Part shown: positions 16,468 through 24,891 of the stretch, piece by piece | Layout of the letters: each line of letters starts with the position of its first letter | Position numbering within the stretch: position 1 is the first letter of the stretch | Source of the DNA: Streptomyces abyssalis | GTDB taxonomy: Bacteria > Actinomycetota > Actinomycetes > Streptomycetales > Streptomycetaceae | Length of the DNA stretch: 64,000 nt | Assembly (NCBI RefSeq): GCF_001751365.1 | Contig: NZ_LJGT01000040.1 | Span: 372,001-436,000 of the forward strand | Direction: 5' to 3' | The notes under the pieces: generated by a model | Seen by the model: only the letters and a program-made list of their open reading frames with translations | Told to the model about the DNA's origin: nothing | Database searches by the model: none | Position numbers and translations under genes: made by a program

Positions 16468-19200
16468 TCAGCCCCGTGCCAGCGCCGGGCCGCCCTGCGC
16501 GCCCGTCCGTCCGTCCGCCGCGTCGCAGCGCTGCGCCAGCAGTGCCCGTGCCAGGTCGTCGCGTGCCTCCAGCACGAGCCGGCGAAGCGCGGGAGCCGCG
16601 TCCTCGTGTGCGGCGAGCCACGCGTCCGTCGCGTCCAGCGTGACCTGATCCCCCTGCAGATCGGGGTAGAGACCCCTTACGACGGCCATGGCGATCTCGA
16701 TCGAGCGCGTACGCCAGATCTCCTCCAGGGCGTCGAAGTAAGGCTGCGTGTACGGCGCCGTCAGCTCCTGCTGCCCGGGCTGGGCGAACCCGGCGATCGT
16801 GGCCTCGACAAGGGCGTTGGAGAGCCGGTCGGAGGTCATCACGGCATCCCACGCCTGTGCCTTGACCTCCGCCGAGGGGCGTGCCGCGAGACAGCGCACA
16901 TGGTGCCGCTTTCCGGACGCCGTGTCGTCGCGGGCGAGTTCGGCGTCGAGCAGGTCCGCGTCGGCCTCGCCGCGCGCGGCGAGGGTCTCCAGGAACGTCC
17001 AGCGCAGCTCCTGGTCGACGACCAGCCCGTCGATACGGGCGGCGCCGTCGCCCTTCGAGCCGTCCGGGCCCGGAGCGCCGAGCAGCCCCCGCAGCAGGCG
17101 CAGATCCTTCTCGTCGGTGGCGACCGCGGCGAAGAAGCGCGCCCACGCCAGCTGGTGACCGCTGCCGGGCTCCGCCAGCCGCAGCCCGCTGAGCGCGCCC
17201 TCCGCCAGGGCACGCCGCAACTCCGCACGCCGTTCCGGCGCGGAGTAGTGGACCACGGCGGAGCGGCTCCAGGCGTGCAGCGTCTGCAGCACGCCGACGT
17301 CCGACTCGGTGCCCGCGAAGGAGAGCACCAGCGAGATGAAGTCCCGCGCGGGCATCAGAGCGTCACGCGTCAGATTCCACATCGCGGACCAGCAAAGTGC
17401 CCTGGACAGCGACGGGTTGTGGCCCCCGTCCGCCTCCGGCACCGTGCCCCGCCCGGTCGCCGGTCCCGGCGGCGCGAGCTCGCCGAGGTGCGTACGCAGC
17501 GACGCCAGCGAGTCCCGGTCGAAGCGGATCTTGCAGTACGTGAGGTCGTCGTCGTTCACGAGCACCAGATCCGGCCGCTCCGCACCGGCCAGCTCTCCGA
17601 CGACCGTACGGGCGCCCCGCACGTCCGCCTCCGCCCGCGCGTAGCGGACGAGCCCGCGCTCCAGGCCCTCGTGCCGGTAGAGCCCGACGGCGACGCGGTG
17701 CGGCCGCAGGACGGGATGTTCCTCCGGTGCCTCCTGGACCACGGCGAGCTCGGTGATCCGCCCGTCGGCATCGCAAGTGACCCGCGGCGACAGCGAGTTG
17801 ACTCCGGCGGTCTGAAGCCACGCCCGCGCCCACTCGTCCATGTCGCGGCCCGAGGTCTCCGCCAGGACCGCGAGCAGGTCGGCCAGCGTGGTGTTGCCCC
17901 ACGCGTGCCGCTGGAAGTAGCGCCGCGCCCCTTCCAGGAAGGTCTCCCGGCCCACGTACGCGACGAGCTGCTTGAGCACCGACGCGCCCTTGGCGTAGGT
18001 GATCCCGTCGAAGTTGAGCTTGGCGTCCTCCAGGTCCCGGATGTCCGCCGTGACGGGATGCGTGGAGGGGAGCTGGTCGGCCCGGTAGGCCCAGGACTTG
18101 CGGCGGTTGGCGAACGTGATCCAGCCGTCCTTGAACCGCGTCGCCTCCACCAGCGCCAGCGCGCCCATGTAGTCCGCGAAGGACTCCTTCAGCCACAGGT
18201 CGTCCCACCAGCGCATGGTGACCAGATCGCCGAACCACATGTGCGCCATCTCGTGCAGGATGACGTTCGCCCTGTGCTCGTACGACGCCTCGGTGACCTT
18301 CCCCCGGAAGACGAACTCCTCGCGGAAGGTGACCAGCCCCGGGTTCTCCATCGCGCCGAGGTTGTACTCGGGAACGAAGGCCTGGTCGTACTTGCCGAAG
18401 GGGTAGGGGAAGCCGAAGTGGTCGTGGAAGAAGTCCAGGCCCTGCTTGGTGACGGTGAAGACGTCGTCGGCGTCGAAGTGCTTGGCCAGCCCCTTGCGGC
18501 ACAGCGCGCCGAGGGGGATCTCCAGCTCGCCGCCCTCTCCTTCGAACGTGCGCCGGTAGGTGTCGGTGACGTAGTGGTACGGGCCCGCGACCACCGCCGT
18601 GATGTACGTCGAGATGGGCTCGGTCGGCGCGAACCGCCAGCAGGCCGCCCCGCCTTCGCCGAGGCGCTCCGGCTCACCGCGCCGCTCGCCGTTGCTCAGC
18701 ACCGTCCAGCGGGCGGGCGCGGTGACGGTGAAGGTGAAGCGGGCCTTGAGGTCGGGCTGCTCGAAGTTGGCGAAAACCCTGCGGGCGTCGGCCGGTTCGT
18801 ACTGCGTGTAGAGGTAGACCTCGCCGTCCTCCGGGTCGAGGAAGTGGTGCAGGCCCTCGCCCGTACGGCTGTAGGCGCAGGCCGCGTCGACGACGAGCTC
18901 GTTCTGCGCCTCCAGCCCGTCCAGGGCGATGCGGGAGCCGTCGAAGACGGTGTCGGCGTTCAGCGAGCGCCCGTTGAGGGTCACCGAATGCACCCTGGGG
19001 GCCACGAGGTCGGCGAAGCTGGAAGCGCCGGGCTCCGAGCAGCGGAAGCGGATCGTCGTCGTCGAACGGAAGGTCCGGGGCCCCTTCGCCGGCGGGGGAG
19101 AGGTGGCCGAGCGCAGATCCAGCGCCACCTCGTAGCCGTCCACGGTCAGCAGCCCGGCCCGTCGCTGTGCCTCCTGCTGGGTCAGGTTCTCTCCGGGCAC
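16468..19200 (-). CDS. pepN: M1 family aminopeptidase N (copy 2)
   Basis: 910 residues, GTG start with GAGGAG nine bases upstream. GAMEN, zinc motif H316-E-M-A-H320 (HEMAHMWFGD) and the following KESFADY glutamate are intact. It is clearly paralogous to the enzyme at 10823-13408 throughout, but carries extra segments (for example PPGPATGRGTVPEADGG near residue 580 and LGAPGPDGSKGDGA near 715) and different flanking. Two active M1 enzymes within 9 kb suggest an old duplication with divergence in specificity. The upstream leader on this strand is purine-rich (AGAA repeats). The nitroreductase homologue is divergent, a familiar arrangement in Streptomyces. Confidence 0.95.
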   Translation of the reverse strand: MPGENLTQQEAQRRAGLLTVDGYEVALDLRSATSPPPAKGPRTFRSTTTIRFRCSEPGASSFADLVAPRVHSVTLNGRSLNADTVFDGSRIALDGLEAQNELVVDAACAYSRTGEGLHHFLDPEDGEVYLYTQYEPADARRVFANFEQPDLKARFTFTVTAPARWTVLSNGERRGEPERLGEGGAACWRFAPTEPISTYITAVVAGPYHYVTDTYRRTFEGEGGELEIPLGALCRKGLAKHFDADDVFTVTKQGLDFFHDHFGFPYPFGKYDQAFVPEYNLGAMENPGLVTFREEFVFRGKVTEASYEHRANVILHEMAHMWFGDLVTMRWWDDLWLKESFADYMGALALVEATRFKDGWITFANRRKSWAYRADQLPSTHPVTADIRDLEDAKLNFDGITYAKGASVLKQLVAYVGRETFLEGARRYFQRHAWGNTTLADLLAVLAETSGRDMDEWARAWLQTAGVNSLSPRVTCDADGRITELAVVQEAPEEHPVLRPHRVAVGLYRHEGLERGLVRYARAEADVRGARTVVGELAGAERPDLVLVNDDDLTYCKIRFDRDSLASLRTHLGELAPPGPATGRGTVPEADGGHNPSLSRALCWSAMWNLTRDALMPARDFISLVLSFAGTESDVGVLQTLHAWSRSAVVHYSAPERRAELRRALAEGALSGLRLAEPGSGHQLAWARFFAAVATDEKDLRLLRGLLGAPGPDGSKGDGAARIDGLVVDQELRWTFLETLAARGEADADLLDAELARDDTASGKRHHVRCLAARPSAEVKAQAWDAVMTSDRLSNALVEATIAGFAQPGQQELTAPYTQPYFDALEEIWRTRSIEIAMAVVRGLYPDLQGDQVTLDATDAWLAAHEDAAPALRRLVLEARDDLARALLAQRCDAADGRTGAQGGPALARG

Positions 19201-19432
19201 GGCGCGGCTCCTCTTCTGGGTTCTTTTTCGGTTCTTCTCGGATTTCCCGGGCTTCTCGGCTTCTCCTGCTCCCCCGGAAACCGGCTCCGGCGACGACGCC
19301 TCAGCATTTCACGCGGCACACGTACCGCACACGCGGGAATTGCGGCGCGGGTTCGTGCGTTGCCGCAGCAGCCGGACCACCGTTTGCCCGTCCAGCAGAG
19401 CCCCTGTCCAGGAGAGCCGAGGAGAACGTGCA

Positions 19433-20065
19433 ATGCCAGAGAAGACCGTCGCCGACTTCTGGTTCGACCCCGCCTGCCCGTGGGCGTGGCTGACCTCCCG
19501 CTGGATGCTGGAGGTGGAGAAGGTCCGGCCCGTCGAGGTGCGCTGGCACGTGATGAGCCTCGCCGTCCTCAACGAGAACAAGCTGGACGAGCTGCCCGAG
19601 GGGTACCGGGAGCTGCTCGCCTCCGCCTGGGGCCCTGTGCGTGTGTGCATCGCGGCGGAACAGAAGCACGGAAGCGAGGCGCTCGGCCCTCTCTACACCG
19701 CTCTCGGCACCCGCCGGCACAACCAGGGCCAGGAGATGTCGCGGCAGCTGCTGGAGGAGGCCCTCGAAGAGGCCGGTCTGCCCGCCGGCCTGGCGGACGC
19801 CGCGGACTCCACGGAGTACGACGAGGTGCTGCGCGCCTCGCACAAGGAGGGCATCGACCTCGTCGGCCAGGACGTCGGCACCCCCGTGATCGCCGTGCCC
19901 GGCGCCGACGGATCACCGATAGCGTTCTTCGGGCCCGTGGTCACCCCGGCACCCAAGGGCGACGCGGCGGCGAAGCTGTGGGACGGCACGCTGATGGTGG
20001 CGTCCACGCCCGGCTTCTTCGAGATCAAGCGCACCCGGGACGTCGGCCCCGTCTTCGACGACTGA
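19433..20065 (+). CDS. DsbA-fold mycothiol-dependent nitroreductase-like protein (Rv2466c family)
   Basis: 210 residues with a thioredoxin/DsbA fold. Start ATG 19433 has GGAGAG and GAGGAG upstream. The active site reads C-P-W-A (DPACPWAWLTSRW), so only the first cysteine of the CxxC motif is kept, consistent with a monothiol or glutaredoxin-like mechanism using mycothiol. The cis-proline loop appears as GTPVIAVPG. Members act in the cytoplasm on nitro compounds or protein disulphides. A perfect 16-bp hairpin follows the gene and separates it from the convergent sodF. Confidence 0.82.
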   Translation: MPEKTVADFWFDPACPWAWLTSRWMLEVEKVRPVEVRWHVMSLAVLNENKLDELPEGYRELLASAWGPVRVCIAAEQKHGSEALGPLYTALGTRRHNQGQEMSRQLLEEALEEAGLPAGLADAADSTEYDEVLRASHKEGIDLVGQDVGTPVIAVPGADGSPIAFFGPVVTPAPKGDAAAKLWDGTLMVASTPGFFEIKRTRDVGPVFDD

Positions 20066-20106
20066 CGCCACCCGCCCGCGGGCGCGGGGCGCAGGCCCCG
20101 CAGTCA

Positions 20107-20145
20107 GGAGGGCCCCCGTACGTCACGTCCGTACGGGGGCCCTCC
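20107..20145. terminator. strong bidirectional hairpin between the nitroreductase-like gene and sodF
   Basis: Perfect 16-bp stem (20107-20122 with 20130-20145) with a seven-base loop, followed on the plus strand by CTTTCTCTCC. It can end both converging transcripts, and on the minus strand it would form the 3' end of a sodF-derived small RNA. Confidence 0.8.
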
Positions 20146-20200
20146 CTTTCTCTCCACCTGCCCGGTGAAAGGTGAGAAGACGATCACGAGGGCAGGAGGT
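20107..20200 (-). ncRNA. candidate s-SodF-like small RNA from the sodF 3' UTR
   Basis: In S. coelicolor a stable RNA of about 90 nt is released from the sodF 3' UTR and pairs with the 5' end of sodN mRNA. Here the sodF 3' UTR is about 125 nt, ends in the strong hairpin and contains the anti-Shine-Dalgarno string ACCTCCT at 20200-20194 (minus strand), about 90 nt before the hairpin end. Processing site and target pairing are inferred; sodN is not in this window. Confidence 0.4.
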
Positions 20201-20233
20201 CTTCGTGCCGGGGCGCCAGGGCCCTCGGGTGCT

Positions 20234-20875
20234 CTACAGCGGCGTGAGCAGGGTGTTGCCCTTCTGCTTCGCGGCCGTGTAGCGCCTGCTGACGTCCTGC
20301 CAGTTCACCACGCGCCACATGGCCTCGACGAAGTCGACCTTCTGGTTGCGGTACTGCAGGTAGAAGGCGTGCTCCCAGGCGTCGAAGACCAGGATGGGCA
20401 CGCTGCCCTGGCCGACGTTGCCCTGGTGGTCGTAGACCTGTTCCACGATGAGGCGCCCGGTCACCGGCTCGTACGCCAGAACACCCCAGCCGGAGCCCTG
20501 AGTGGTGGCCGCCGCCTTGGACAGGTGGGACTTGAACCTGGCGAAGGAGCCGAAGGACTCGGCGATCGCGTCCGCGAGCTCGCCCGTGCCGTCCTTCTCC
20601 AGGGGCTCGCCGCCGCCGTCACCGGTCATGTTCTGCCAGTAGATGCTGTGCAGGATGTGCCCCGAGAGATGGAACGCCAGGTTCTTCTCCAGGCCGTTCA
20701 CCGCGCCCCACTGGTCCTGTTCGCGGGCTTCGGCGAGCTGCTCCAACGTGTCGTTGGCGCCCTTCACGTAACCGGCATGGTGCTTGTCGTGGTGCAGCTC
20801 GATGATCTCGCCGCTGATGACCGGCTCCAGTGAGGAGTAGTCGTACGGCAGCTCAGGCAGCGAATACAAGGCCAT
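20234..20875 (-). CDS. sodF: Fe-type superoxide dismutase
   Basis: 213 residues. Converts superoxide to hydrogen peroxide and oxygen in the cytoplasm. Metal ligands are visible as H in ELHHDKHHAGYV, H in NLAFHLSGHILH, and D and H in FDAWEHAFYLQY. The motif set and context match the Streptomyces SodF (Fe or Fe/Zn) enzyme. Start ATG has GAGGAGAG nine bases upstream. A perfect Nur box lies 24 bases above the start, so expression should be shut off by nickel. The 3' UTR may release a regulatory RNA. Confidence 0.95.
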   Translation of the reverse strand: MALYSLPELPYDYSSLEPVISGEIIELHHDKHHAGYVKGANDTLEQLAEAREQDQWGAVNGLEKNLAFHLSGHILHSIYWQNMTGDGGGEPLEKDGTGELADAIAESFGSFARFKSHLSKAAATTQGSGWGVLAYEPVTGRLIVEQVYDHQGNVGQGSVPILVFDAWEHAFYLQYRNQKVDFVEAMWRVVNWQDVSRRYTAAKQKGNTLLTPL

Positions 20876-20898
20876 GGGCGTTCTCTCCTCGGGACTTA

Positions 20899-20915
20899 TT
20901 GCAATTTAGTTGCAA
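20899..20915. promoter_or_regulatory. Nur (nickel-responsive Fur-family) operator of sodF
   Basis: Exact match to the described Nur box, TTGCAA-N5-TTGCAA, 24 bases upstream of the sodF start. It stands out as AT-rich in this genome. Nickel-bound Nur bound here would repress sodF. Confidence 0.88.
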
Positions 20916-21018
20916 GAGGACGCTACCAGCAACAGCGGCAGAGAGACGGAGCGGCCCCGCAGTGCGGGACCGCTCCGTGAAGCCTCTTGCGCCGGTTCCC
21001 CCGGCCGGCGCCAGGCGG

Positions 21019-22512
21019 TCAGCTCGCGCCGCCACCCGCCTTCGCGCCGGCGGAGCCGTCCCCGGGGCCCGCGCCGGCTGCGTCGTCCGCGCTGTCGCCG
21101 CCGTGCGGCCGGGACTTCTGCCGGGCCAGGCCCGTGGCGATCAGCACGACGGTCAGGCAGCCGGTGAAGGCCAGCTGCGTACGGGTGTCGCCCTCGCGCA
21201 GCATCAGTACGAGCACGGTGAGGATGCCGAGCAGCGCGATCACCGTCAGCACGGGGAAGCCCCACATCTTCACCACGAGCTTCTCCGGTGCCTCGCGCTC
21301 CAGGCGGCGCCTGCCGACCAGTTGGGAGACAGCGATGAATCCCCACACCACGAGCGTCGCGGCGCCGACCGTGTTCAGCAGCCACTGGAAGACCGTGTCC
21401 GGCCACCAGAAGTTCAGCAGCACCGCGACGAAGCCGAAGACGGACGAGGCGACGACGGCCCGCCGCGGCACTCCGCTCGCGCTGACCTTCCCGAGGAATC
21501 CCGGGCCCTGTCCGCGCGCGATGAGGGAGAAGGCCATGCGGGAGGCGCCGTAGATGTTGGCGTTCATCGCGGAGAGCAGCGCGACCAGCACCACGATGTT
21601 CATGACCTGGGCCGCGGCCGGGATGCCGAGGTGGTCGAGCACGGCTGCGTACGGACCTGCGACCACCGACTTGTCGTCCCACGGGATCAGCGTGACGATC
21701 ACCAGCATCGAGCCCACGTAGAAGACGGCGATCCGCCACACCGCGGTGCGCACCGCCTTGGCGACGCCCTTGACCGGGTCCTCGGACTCGGCGGCGGCGA
21801 TGGTCACCGTCTCCAGGCCGCCGTAGGCGAAGACGGAGGCGAGCAGGCCGACGACGAGGCCGTTCGTACCGGCGGGCAGGAAGCCGCCCTCGCCGGTGAG
21901 GTTGGCCGTGCCGGGAGCGTCGACGCCCGGCAGAAGACCGGCGACGGCGATCGCGCCCAGCAGCAGGAAGGCCGTGATCGCGAAGACCTTCAGCGCCGCG
22001 AACCAGAACTCGGTCTCACCGAAGTTGCGTACGGCGACGAGGTTCGTCAGGCAGAACAGCGCCATGAACAGGGCGACCCACATCCACGGTTCGGTGCCCG
22101 GCATCCACTGCGTGACGATGTCCGCGGCCGCGGTCGCCTCGGTGGCGATCGCGACGCACAGCAGCACCCAGTAGATCCAGCCCGCCGTGAATCCGGCCCA
22201 CGGTCCCAGCGCGCGCTCCGCGTGCACGGAGAAGGACCCTGACGCCGGGTTCGCCGCCGACATCTCGCCGAGCATGCGCATCACGAGCATGACGAGCAGA
22301 CCTGACGCCGCGTAGGCGAGGACGATCGACGGACCGGCGGCGGCGATCCCCGCGCCGGAGCCCACGAAGAGCCCGGCCCCGATCACCCCGCCGAGGGCGA
22401 TCATGGACAGATGGCGCTGCTTGAGGCCGTGGGACAGAGCGGACTGCCCCCGGTCGGTTCTGGATCCTCCAGGGCTGGGAGGTGGCGCGTCGGGCAGCTC
22501 GGTGCGCGTCAT
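21019..22512 (-). CDS. APC-superfamily amino acid permease (AAT/GABA permease-like)
   Basis: 497 residues from ATG 22512 (MTRTELPDAP), which has AGGAACGG upstream. Twelve membrane spans are apparent. The signature GGVIGAGLFVGSG in span 1 and MLGEMSAANPASGSFSVHAERALGPWAGF match the amino acid transporter family (AnsP, CycA, GabP). The hydrophilic N-terminus (LSHGLKQRHLSMIALGG) is the usual cytoplasmic lead-in. It imports an amino acid by proton symport; the substrate cannot be told. The C-terminal tail is Gly/Ala-rich and probably cytoplasmic. Confidence 0.9.
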   Translation of the reverse strand: MTRTELPDAPPPSPGGSRTDRGQSALSHGLKQRHLSMIALGGVIGAGLFVGSGAGIAAAGPSIVLAYAASGLLVMLVMRMLGEMSAANPASGSFSVHAERALGPWAGFTAGWIYWVLLCVAIATEATAAADIVTQWMPGTEPWMWVALFMALFCLTNLVAVRNFGETEFWFAALKVFAITAFLLLGAIAVAGLLPGVDAPGTANLTGEGGFLPAGTNGLVVGLLASVFAYGGLETVTIAAAESEDPVKGVAKAVRTAVWRIAVFYVGSMLVIVTLIPWDDKSVVAGPYAAVLDHLGIPAAAQVMNIVVLVALLSAMNANIYGASRMAFSLIARGQGPGFLGKVSASGVPRRAVVASSVFGFVAVLLNFWWPDTVFQWLLNTVGAATLVVWGFIAVSQLVGRRRLEREAPEKLVVKMWGFPVLTVIALLGILTVLVLMLREGDTRTQLAFTGCLTVVLIATGLARQKSRPHGGDSADDAAGAGPGDGSAGAKAGGGAS

Positions 22513-22744
22513 GAAAGGCCGTTCCTGAGAAAAGACTGCGGATGGTCGATGTATCGGCAAACCAGTCTGGCAGCGGGGCCGCAGGGCCGATCAAGCGGGC
22601 CGAGAACAGCACCGGAGGGCTCCAACGGACCGTGCGGCGGCCCAGGTCGGCACGGGCGGGCGCACGTCCTGGGCACTCCTGCCGCGGCCTCGCGGGGCGC
22701 CGGGCCCTGTCTGCCTGCTCACATCGCTCCGGCGCGGATTCGGC

Positions 22745-22761
22745 TAGCGTCGAACGGTTCG
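22745..22761 (+). promoter_or_regulatory. bioY promoter with overlapping dyad
   Basis: TAGCGT at 22745-22750 can serve as a -10, putting the start near 22757. The palindrome CGAAC-G-GTTCG (22751-22761) covers that start and a further half-site CGAAC follows at 22767. Biotin regulators of actinobacteria (BioQ, TetR type) use GAAC/GTTC half-sites, so this is a plausible operator. The rest of 22513-22816 shows nothing else. Confidence 0.35.
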
Positions 22762-22816
22762 CACTCCGAACAGACCCTTACCGATATCCGTACCGACAAG
22801 GACCCGGAGCCGCCCG

Positions 22817-23434
22817 ATGAGCGCCCTCACACCCACCGCCGACCCCCGCCCCGGCACCGTTCTCGCCGATGTGCTCACACCGGCCTCCGCCTCCGTCGCC
22901 GGGCCCCGCGCGCACATACGCGACGCGGTCCTGGTGCTCGGCGGGGCCGCGCTGACCGGCCTGGCGGCCCAACTCTCCGTCCCCGTACCGGGGTCGCCGG
23001 TCCCCGTCACCGGGCAGACCTGCGCGGCGCTCCTCGTCGGCGCGGGGCTCGGGGCACGCCGCGGCTTCCTGGCCATGGCGCTCTACACGCTCGCGGGCGC
23101 GGCCGGGATGCCGTGGTTCGCCGACGCGGACTCGGGCGTCGCCATGCCCTCGTTCGGCTATGTGCTCGGGATGCTGCTCGCCGCCACCGTCGTCGGCGCC
23201 CTGGCACGGCGCGGCGGTGACCGGGGGCCGCTGCGCACCGCCGGGACGATGGCCGTGGGCATGGCCCTGACGTACGCGGTGGGCGTGCCCTACCTCGCCG
23301 TCGCCGCCGGCATGTCGCCGTCCGAGGCGGTCGCGGCCGGTCTGGTGCCCTTCCTCATCGGGGACCTGCTCAAGGCGGGGCTGGCGATGATCGCGCTGCC
23401 CGGCGCCTGGAAGCTGGCGGGCCGACGCGGCTGA
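22817..23434 (+). CDS. bioY: biotin transporter BioY (S component of ECF transporter)
   Basis: 205 residues, six hydrophobic segments. The segment AQLSVPVPGSPVPVTGQTCAALLVGAGLG is the diagnostic BioY region (cited as PVPGSPVPVTGQT), and LAMALYTLAGAAGMPWF with VPFLIGDLLKAGLA complete the family pattern. It binds biotin and works with shared EcfA/EcfT energising subunits that are not encoded here. Start ATG 22817 has GGAG ten bases upstream. Regulation by a biotin-sensing repressor is suggested by the dyad over the promoter. Confidence 0.93.
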   Translation: MSALTPTADPRPGTVLADVLTPASASVAGPRAHIRDAVLVLGGAALTGLAAQLSVPVPGSPVPVTGQTCAALLVGAGLGARRGFLAMALYTLAGAAGMPWFADADSGVAMPSFGYVLGMLLAATVVGALARRGGDRGPLRTAGTMAVGMALTYAVGVPYLAVAAGMSPSEAVAAGLVPFLIGDLLKAGLAMIALPGAWKLAGRRG

Positions 23435-23489
23435 CGGCAAGCCGTCGTCCGAGGTCACGCCCGGTGCCGGGCGAGCCGCCCGTGCGTCA

Positions 23490-23495
23490 TAGACT
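23490..23495 (+). promoter_or_regulatory. -10 box of a leaderless promoter for the rpiB-like gene
   Basis: TAGACT ends seven bases before ATG 23503, and no Shine-Dalgarno sequence is present. Confidence 0.5.
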
Positions 23496-23502
23496 CGGCG
23501 CC

Positions 23503-23988
23503 ATGCGCGTGTACCTCGGCTCCGATCATGCCGGCTACGAACTCAAGAACCGCCTCGTCGAGTGGCTGCGGTCGGCCGGGCACGAGCCCGTCGACTGCGG
23601 CCCTCACATCTACGACGCCGCCGACGACTACCCGCCCTTCTGCCTGCGCGCCGCCGAGCACACCGCGCAGGACAGCGAGGCCCTGGGCATCGTCGTCGGC
23701 GGCTCCGGCAACGGCGAGCAGATGGCCGCGAACAAGGTCAGGGGCGTGCGCTGCGCGCTGGCCTGGAGCGAGGAGACGGCGTCGCTGGCTCGCGAGCACA
23801 ACAACGCCAACGTCGTCAGCATCGGCGCGCGGATGCACACGACGGACGAGGCGCTGAAGTTCGTGGAGACGTTCCTCAACACGCCCTTCTCACAGGGGGA
23901 ACGGCACGAGCGCCGCATCGACATGCTCTCCACGTACGAGATCACGGGGCAGCTGCCGCCCGTGCCGGCACACCACCCGGAGTCCTGA
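23503..23988 (+). CDS. rpiB: ribose-5-phosphate isomerase B (RpiB/LacAB family)
   Basis: 161 residues. Interconverts ribulose 5-phosphate and ribose 5-phosphate in the pentose phosphate pathway. N-terminal phosphate-site motif GSDHAGYELK and the loop GGSGNGEQMAANKV are present. The catalytic cysteine of enterobacterial RpiB is absent; the GNGEQ form is that of the mycobacterial enzyme, which uses a glutamate. ALAWSEETASLAREHNNANVVSIGAR is the usual core helix-strand (quoted in part as REHNNANVVSIGAR). Apparently leaderless. The DNA glycosylase gene begins four bases after its stop, so the two are probably cotranscribed. Confidence 0.88.
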   Translation: MRVYLGSDHAGYELKNRLVEWLRSAGHEPVDCGPHIYDAADDYPPFCLRAAEHTAQDSEALGIVVGGSGNGEQMAANKVRGVRCALAWSEETASLAREHNNANVVSIGARMHTTDEALKFVETFLNTPFSQGERHERRIDMLSTYEITGQLPPVPAHHPES

Positions 23989-23992
23989 CCGC

Positions 23993-24829
23993 ATGCCCGA
24001 AGGGCACACCATCCACCGGCTCGCCCGGGACTTCCGGGAGCGCTTCGGCGGACGCAAGGTGCGGGCCTCCAGCCCGCAGGGGAAGTTCTCGGACGGAGCC
24101 GCCCTGGTCGACGGGCAGGTCCTCTCGGAGGCCGAGGCCCACGGCAAGCATCTCTTCCTCGGCTTCGACGGGGCGGGCTGGGTGCACGTACACCTCGGCC
24201 TGTACGGCAAGTTCACCTTCGGCACGGGTCCGGCGCCCGCCCCTGTCGGACAGGTACGGCTGAGGGTCGAAGGCGAAGGCGAAGGCGAAGGTGGCGACGG
24301 CGGAGGCGTGCACGCCGATCTGCGCGGCCCGACCCGCTGCGAGCTGATCACGGAGGCTGAGAAGCTGGCGGTCGAGGACAGGCTCGGCCCCGACCCGTTG
24401 CGCCCCGACGCCGACCCGGAGGACGCCTGGTCACGCGTCTCCCGCAGCCGCACGACCGTTGCGGCGCTGCTGATGGACCAGAAGATCGTCGCGGGCGTCG
24501 GCAACGTCTACCGCGCCGAGGTGCTCTTCCGGCACGGCATCGACCCGTACCGTCCGGGGCGCGGTCTGAGCCGTACGGAGTGGGACGCGATATGGGCCGA
24601 CCTCGTCGAGTTGATGCACGAAGGCGTGCGCAACAACCGCATCGACACCGTGCGCCCCCATCACACTCCGGAAGCCATGGGACGCGCCCCGCGCGTCGAC
24701 GACCACGGCGGCGAGGTGTACGTCTACCGGCGGGCCGGGATGGCGTGCCACGTCTGCGGTGAGCCGGTCCGCACGGCCGGGCTGGCGGCGCGCAACCTCT
24801 TCTGGTGCCCGGCCTGCCAGCCGGCCTGA
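23993..24829 (+). CDS. Fpg/Nei-family DNA glycosylase/AP lyase
   Basis: 278 residues. Base-excision-repair enzyme that removes oxidised bases and nicks the abasic site. Translation begins MPEGH, so the mature N-terminal Pro2 and Glu3 that form the catalytic pair are present; the H at position 5 is typical of Nei rather than Fpg. The helix-two-turn-helix appears as MDQKIVAGVGNVYRAEVL, and the zinc finger is CHVCGEPV...FWCPACQ at the C-terminus. A short EGEGEGEG run from a GAAGGC microsatellite (24270-24293) lies in a loop at about residue 93. Likely Nei2-type. Probably in an operon with the upstream isomerase gene. Confidence 0.9.
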   Translation: MPEGHTIHRLARDFRERFGGRKVRASSPQGKFSDGAALVDGQVLSEAEAHGKHLFLGFDGAGWVHVHLGLYGKFTFGTGPAPAPVGQVRLRVEGEGEGEGGDGGGVHADLRGPTRCELITEAEKLAVEDRLGPDPLRPDADPEDAWSRVSRSRTTVAALLMDQKIVAGVGNVYRAEVLFRHGIDPYRPGRGLSRTEWDAIWADLVELMHEGVRNNRIDTVRPHHTPEAMGRAPRVDDHGGEVYVYRRAGMACHVCGEPVRTAGLAARNLFWCPACQPA

Positions 24830-24891
24830 TCCCCCCGGCCGCGCCCCACCCCCTCCGGCCCTTCTGGAGGACCCCTTCCGGGGCTCCGTTC

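Noticed and set aside
16457..19146. Long open frames opposite or shifted to the aminopeptidase, rne and mre genes
   Set aside because: These follow from high third-position GC. They have Arg/Ala/Pro-rich composition and no domains.
19744..20074. CPWA motif taken as loss of function in the nitroreductase-like protein
   Set aside because: The single-cysteine CPWA form is, to my knowledge, common in Streptomyces members, so it is not evidence of decay.
24270..24293. GAAGGC hexamer run in the DNA glycosylase gene considered as a phase-variation tract
   Set aside because: The unit is six bases, so changes in copy number keep the frame. It would alter loop length only.
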